Origin: JBBRLG01 sp038231495
GTDB taxonomy: Bacteria > Planctomycetota > Planctomycetia > Gemmatales > Gemmataceae
Direction: 5' to 3'
Assembly (NCBI GenBank): GCA_038231495.1
Contig: JBBRLG010000040.1
Coordinates: 1-23,224 of the forward strand
Length of the DNA: 23,224 nt
Position numbers and translations under genes: made by a program. The notes beneath the pieces are model-generated. The model worked only from the letters and a program-made list of their open reading frames with translations. It made no database searches and was not told the DNA's origin. How positions within the stretch are numbered: the stretch's first letter is position 1; each line of letters starts with the position of its first letter. Positions 22,832 to 23,224 of the stretch are shown here, in pieces.

Positions 22832-23224
22832 GTGTTCCAACGCCTACCGTCCGCCTTGCAAGGTATCCAACGTGACCTTGCTCAAGTACTCGACCCGGCG
22901 CACATCACCCGCGCCTGCCAGGAAGCCGGTTACTGCTTTCGGCAACGGCTTCTGGACCCGGTGACCACCATCCAGCTCTTCGTCCTCCAAGTCCTCCGCG
23001 GCAACGTGGCGATCGCGCGCCTCCGGGAGTTCACCGACCGCGCGTTCTCCGAAGGGGCCTACTGCAAGGCACGCCTGCGCCTGCCGTTGCCGGTCTTGCA
23101 GACCTTGCTCCGACGCGTTGGTGCGGCGTTCCAACCGGCCCTGGACGATACCGGCCGCTGGCGGGGCCACCGCACCTTTCATCTGGACGGCTCCCGTTTC
23201 AGCAGGCCCGACACGCCGGAGTTA
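22832..23224 (+). CDS. IS4-family DDE transposase, N-terminal part (cut by window edge)
   Basis: A GTG at 22832, with GGAGG 6 nt upstream, opens a frame of 131 codons that runs off the window without a stop. The segment has an IS4-type N-terminal helical domain (LAQVLDPAHITRACQEAGYC, TTIQLFVLQVLRGNVAIARL, REFTDRAFSEGAYCKARLRL) followed by the first catalytic Asp in HLDGSRFSRPDTPEL, the D of the DDE triad. The transposase would cut and paste its IS. The remaining catalytic residues and the right end are outside the window, so whether the gene is intact cannot be judged. Confidence 0.88.
   Translation, partial: MFQRLPSALQGIQRDLAQVLDPAHITRACQEAGYCFRQRLLDPVTTIQLFVLQVLRGNVAIARLREFTDRAFSEGAYCKARLRLPLPVLQTLLRRVGAAFQPALDDTGRWRGHRTFHLDGSRFSRPDTPEL

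Noticed and set aside
22547..22840. 97-codon minus-strand frame upstream of the transposase
   Set aside because: It consists of translated repeat fragments and overlaps the ribosome site and start of the IS4 transposase; no ribosome site of its own.

Overview
The window looks like a chromosomal segment of a high-GC planctomycete, most likely of the Gemmataceae. Several things point there: a DUF1501 protein with a Tat signal; a PVC-type dehydrogenase that joins an N-terminal propeller, HEAT repeats and a c-type haem domain; large families of secreted proteins of unknown function; and G/C-run and palindromic dispersed repeats. This assignment is inference from content, with no search behind it.

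Layout. Positions 1-46 hold the 5' end of a minus-strand gene. Positions 247-8187 carry five tandem, same-strand paralogues of a secreted protein of about 470-480 aa, the most striking feature here. Two of the four spacers have filled with repeats, one of them a MITE-like element of about 350 bp. A LysR-type regulator (8288-9196) follows on the same strand, then a small XRE-type regulator with a palindrome upstream. Minus-strand genes follow: a DUF104-like small protein, an unknown helical protein, and a DUF1501 protein. On the plus strand, 12119-15676 has a membrane-anchored HEAT-like protein overlapping hemF (oxygen-dependent coproporphyrinogen oxidase), a small membrane protein and an O-methyltransferase.

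From 15.8 to 17.8 kb the region is visibly decaying: a small minus-strand operon has an intact 3' gene, a frameshifted middle gene and a truncated 5' gene. A VapBC-type toxin-antitoxin pair lies next to it, separated by a 117 bp MITE with perfect 25 bp terminal inverted repeats and an 8 bp target duplication. REP-like hairpins surround this region. After a membrane protein (17818-18393), the minus strand carries the large PVC dehydrogenase/cytochrome (18553-21675) and a secreted thioredoxin-fold protein without cysteines (21926-22459). The window ends inside an IS4-family transposase.

How the genes relate: the five paralogues are exported and may be co-transcribed at least in pairs (spacers of 32 and 23 nt), but nothing in the sequence gives them a biochemical role. 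hemF is the only gene placed confidently in a metabolic pathway. I saw no tRNA, rRNA or CRISPR array.
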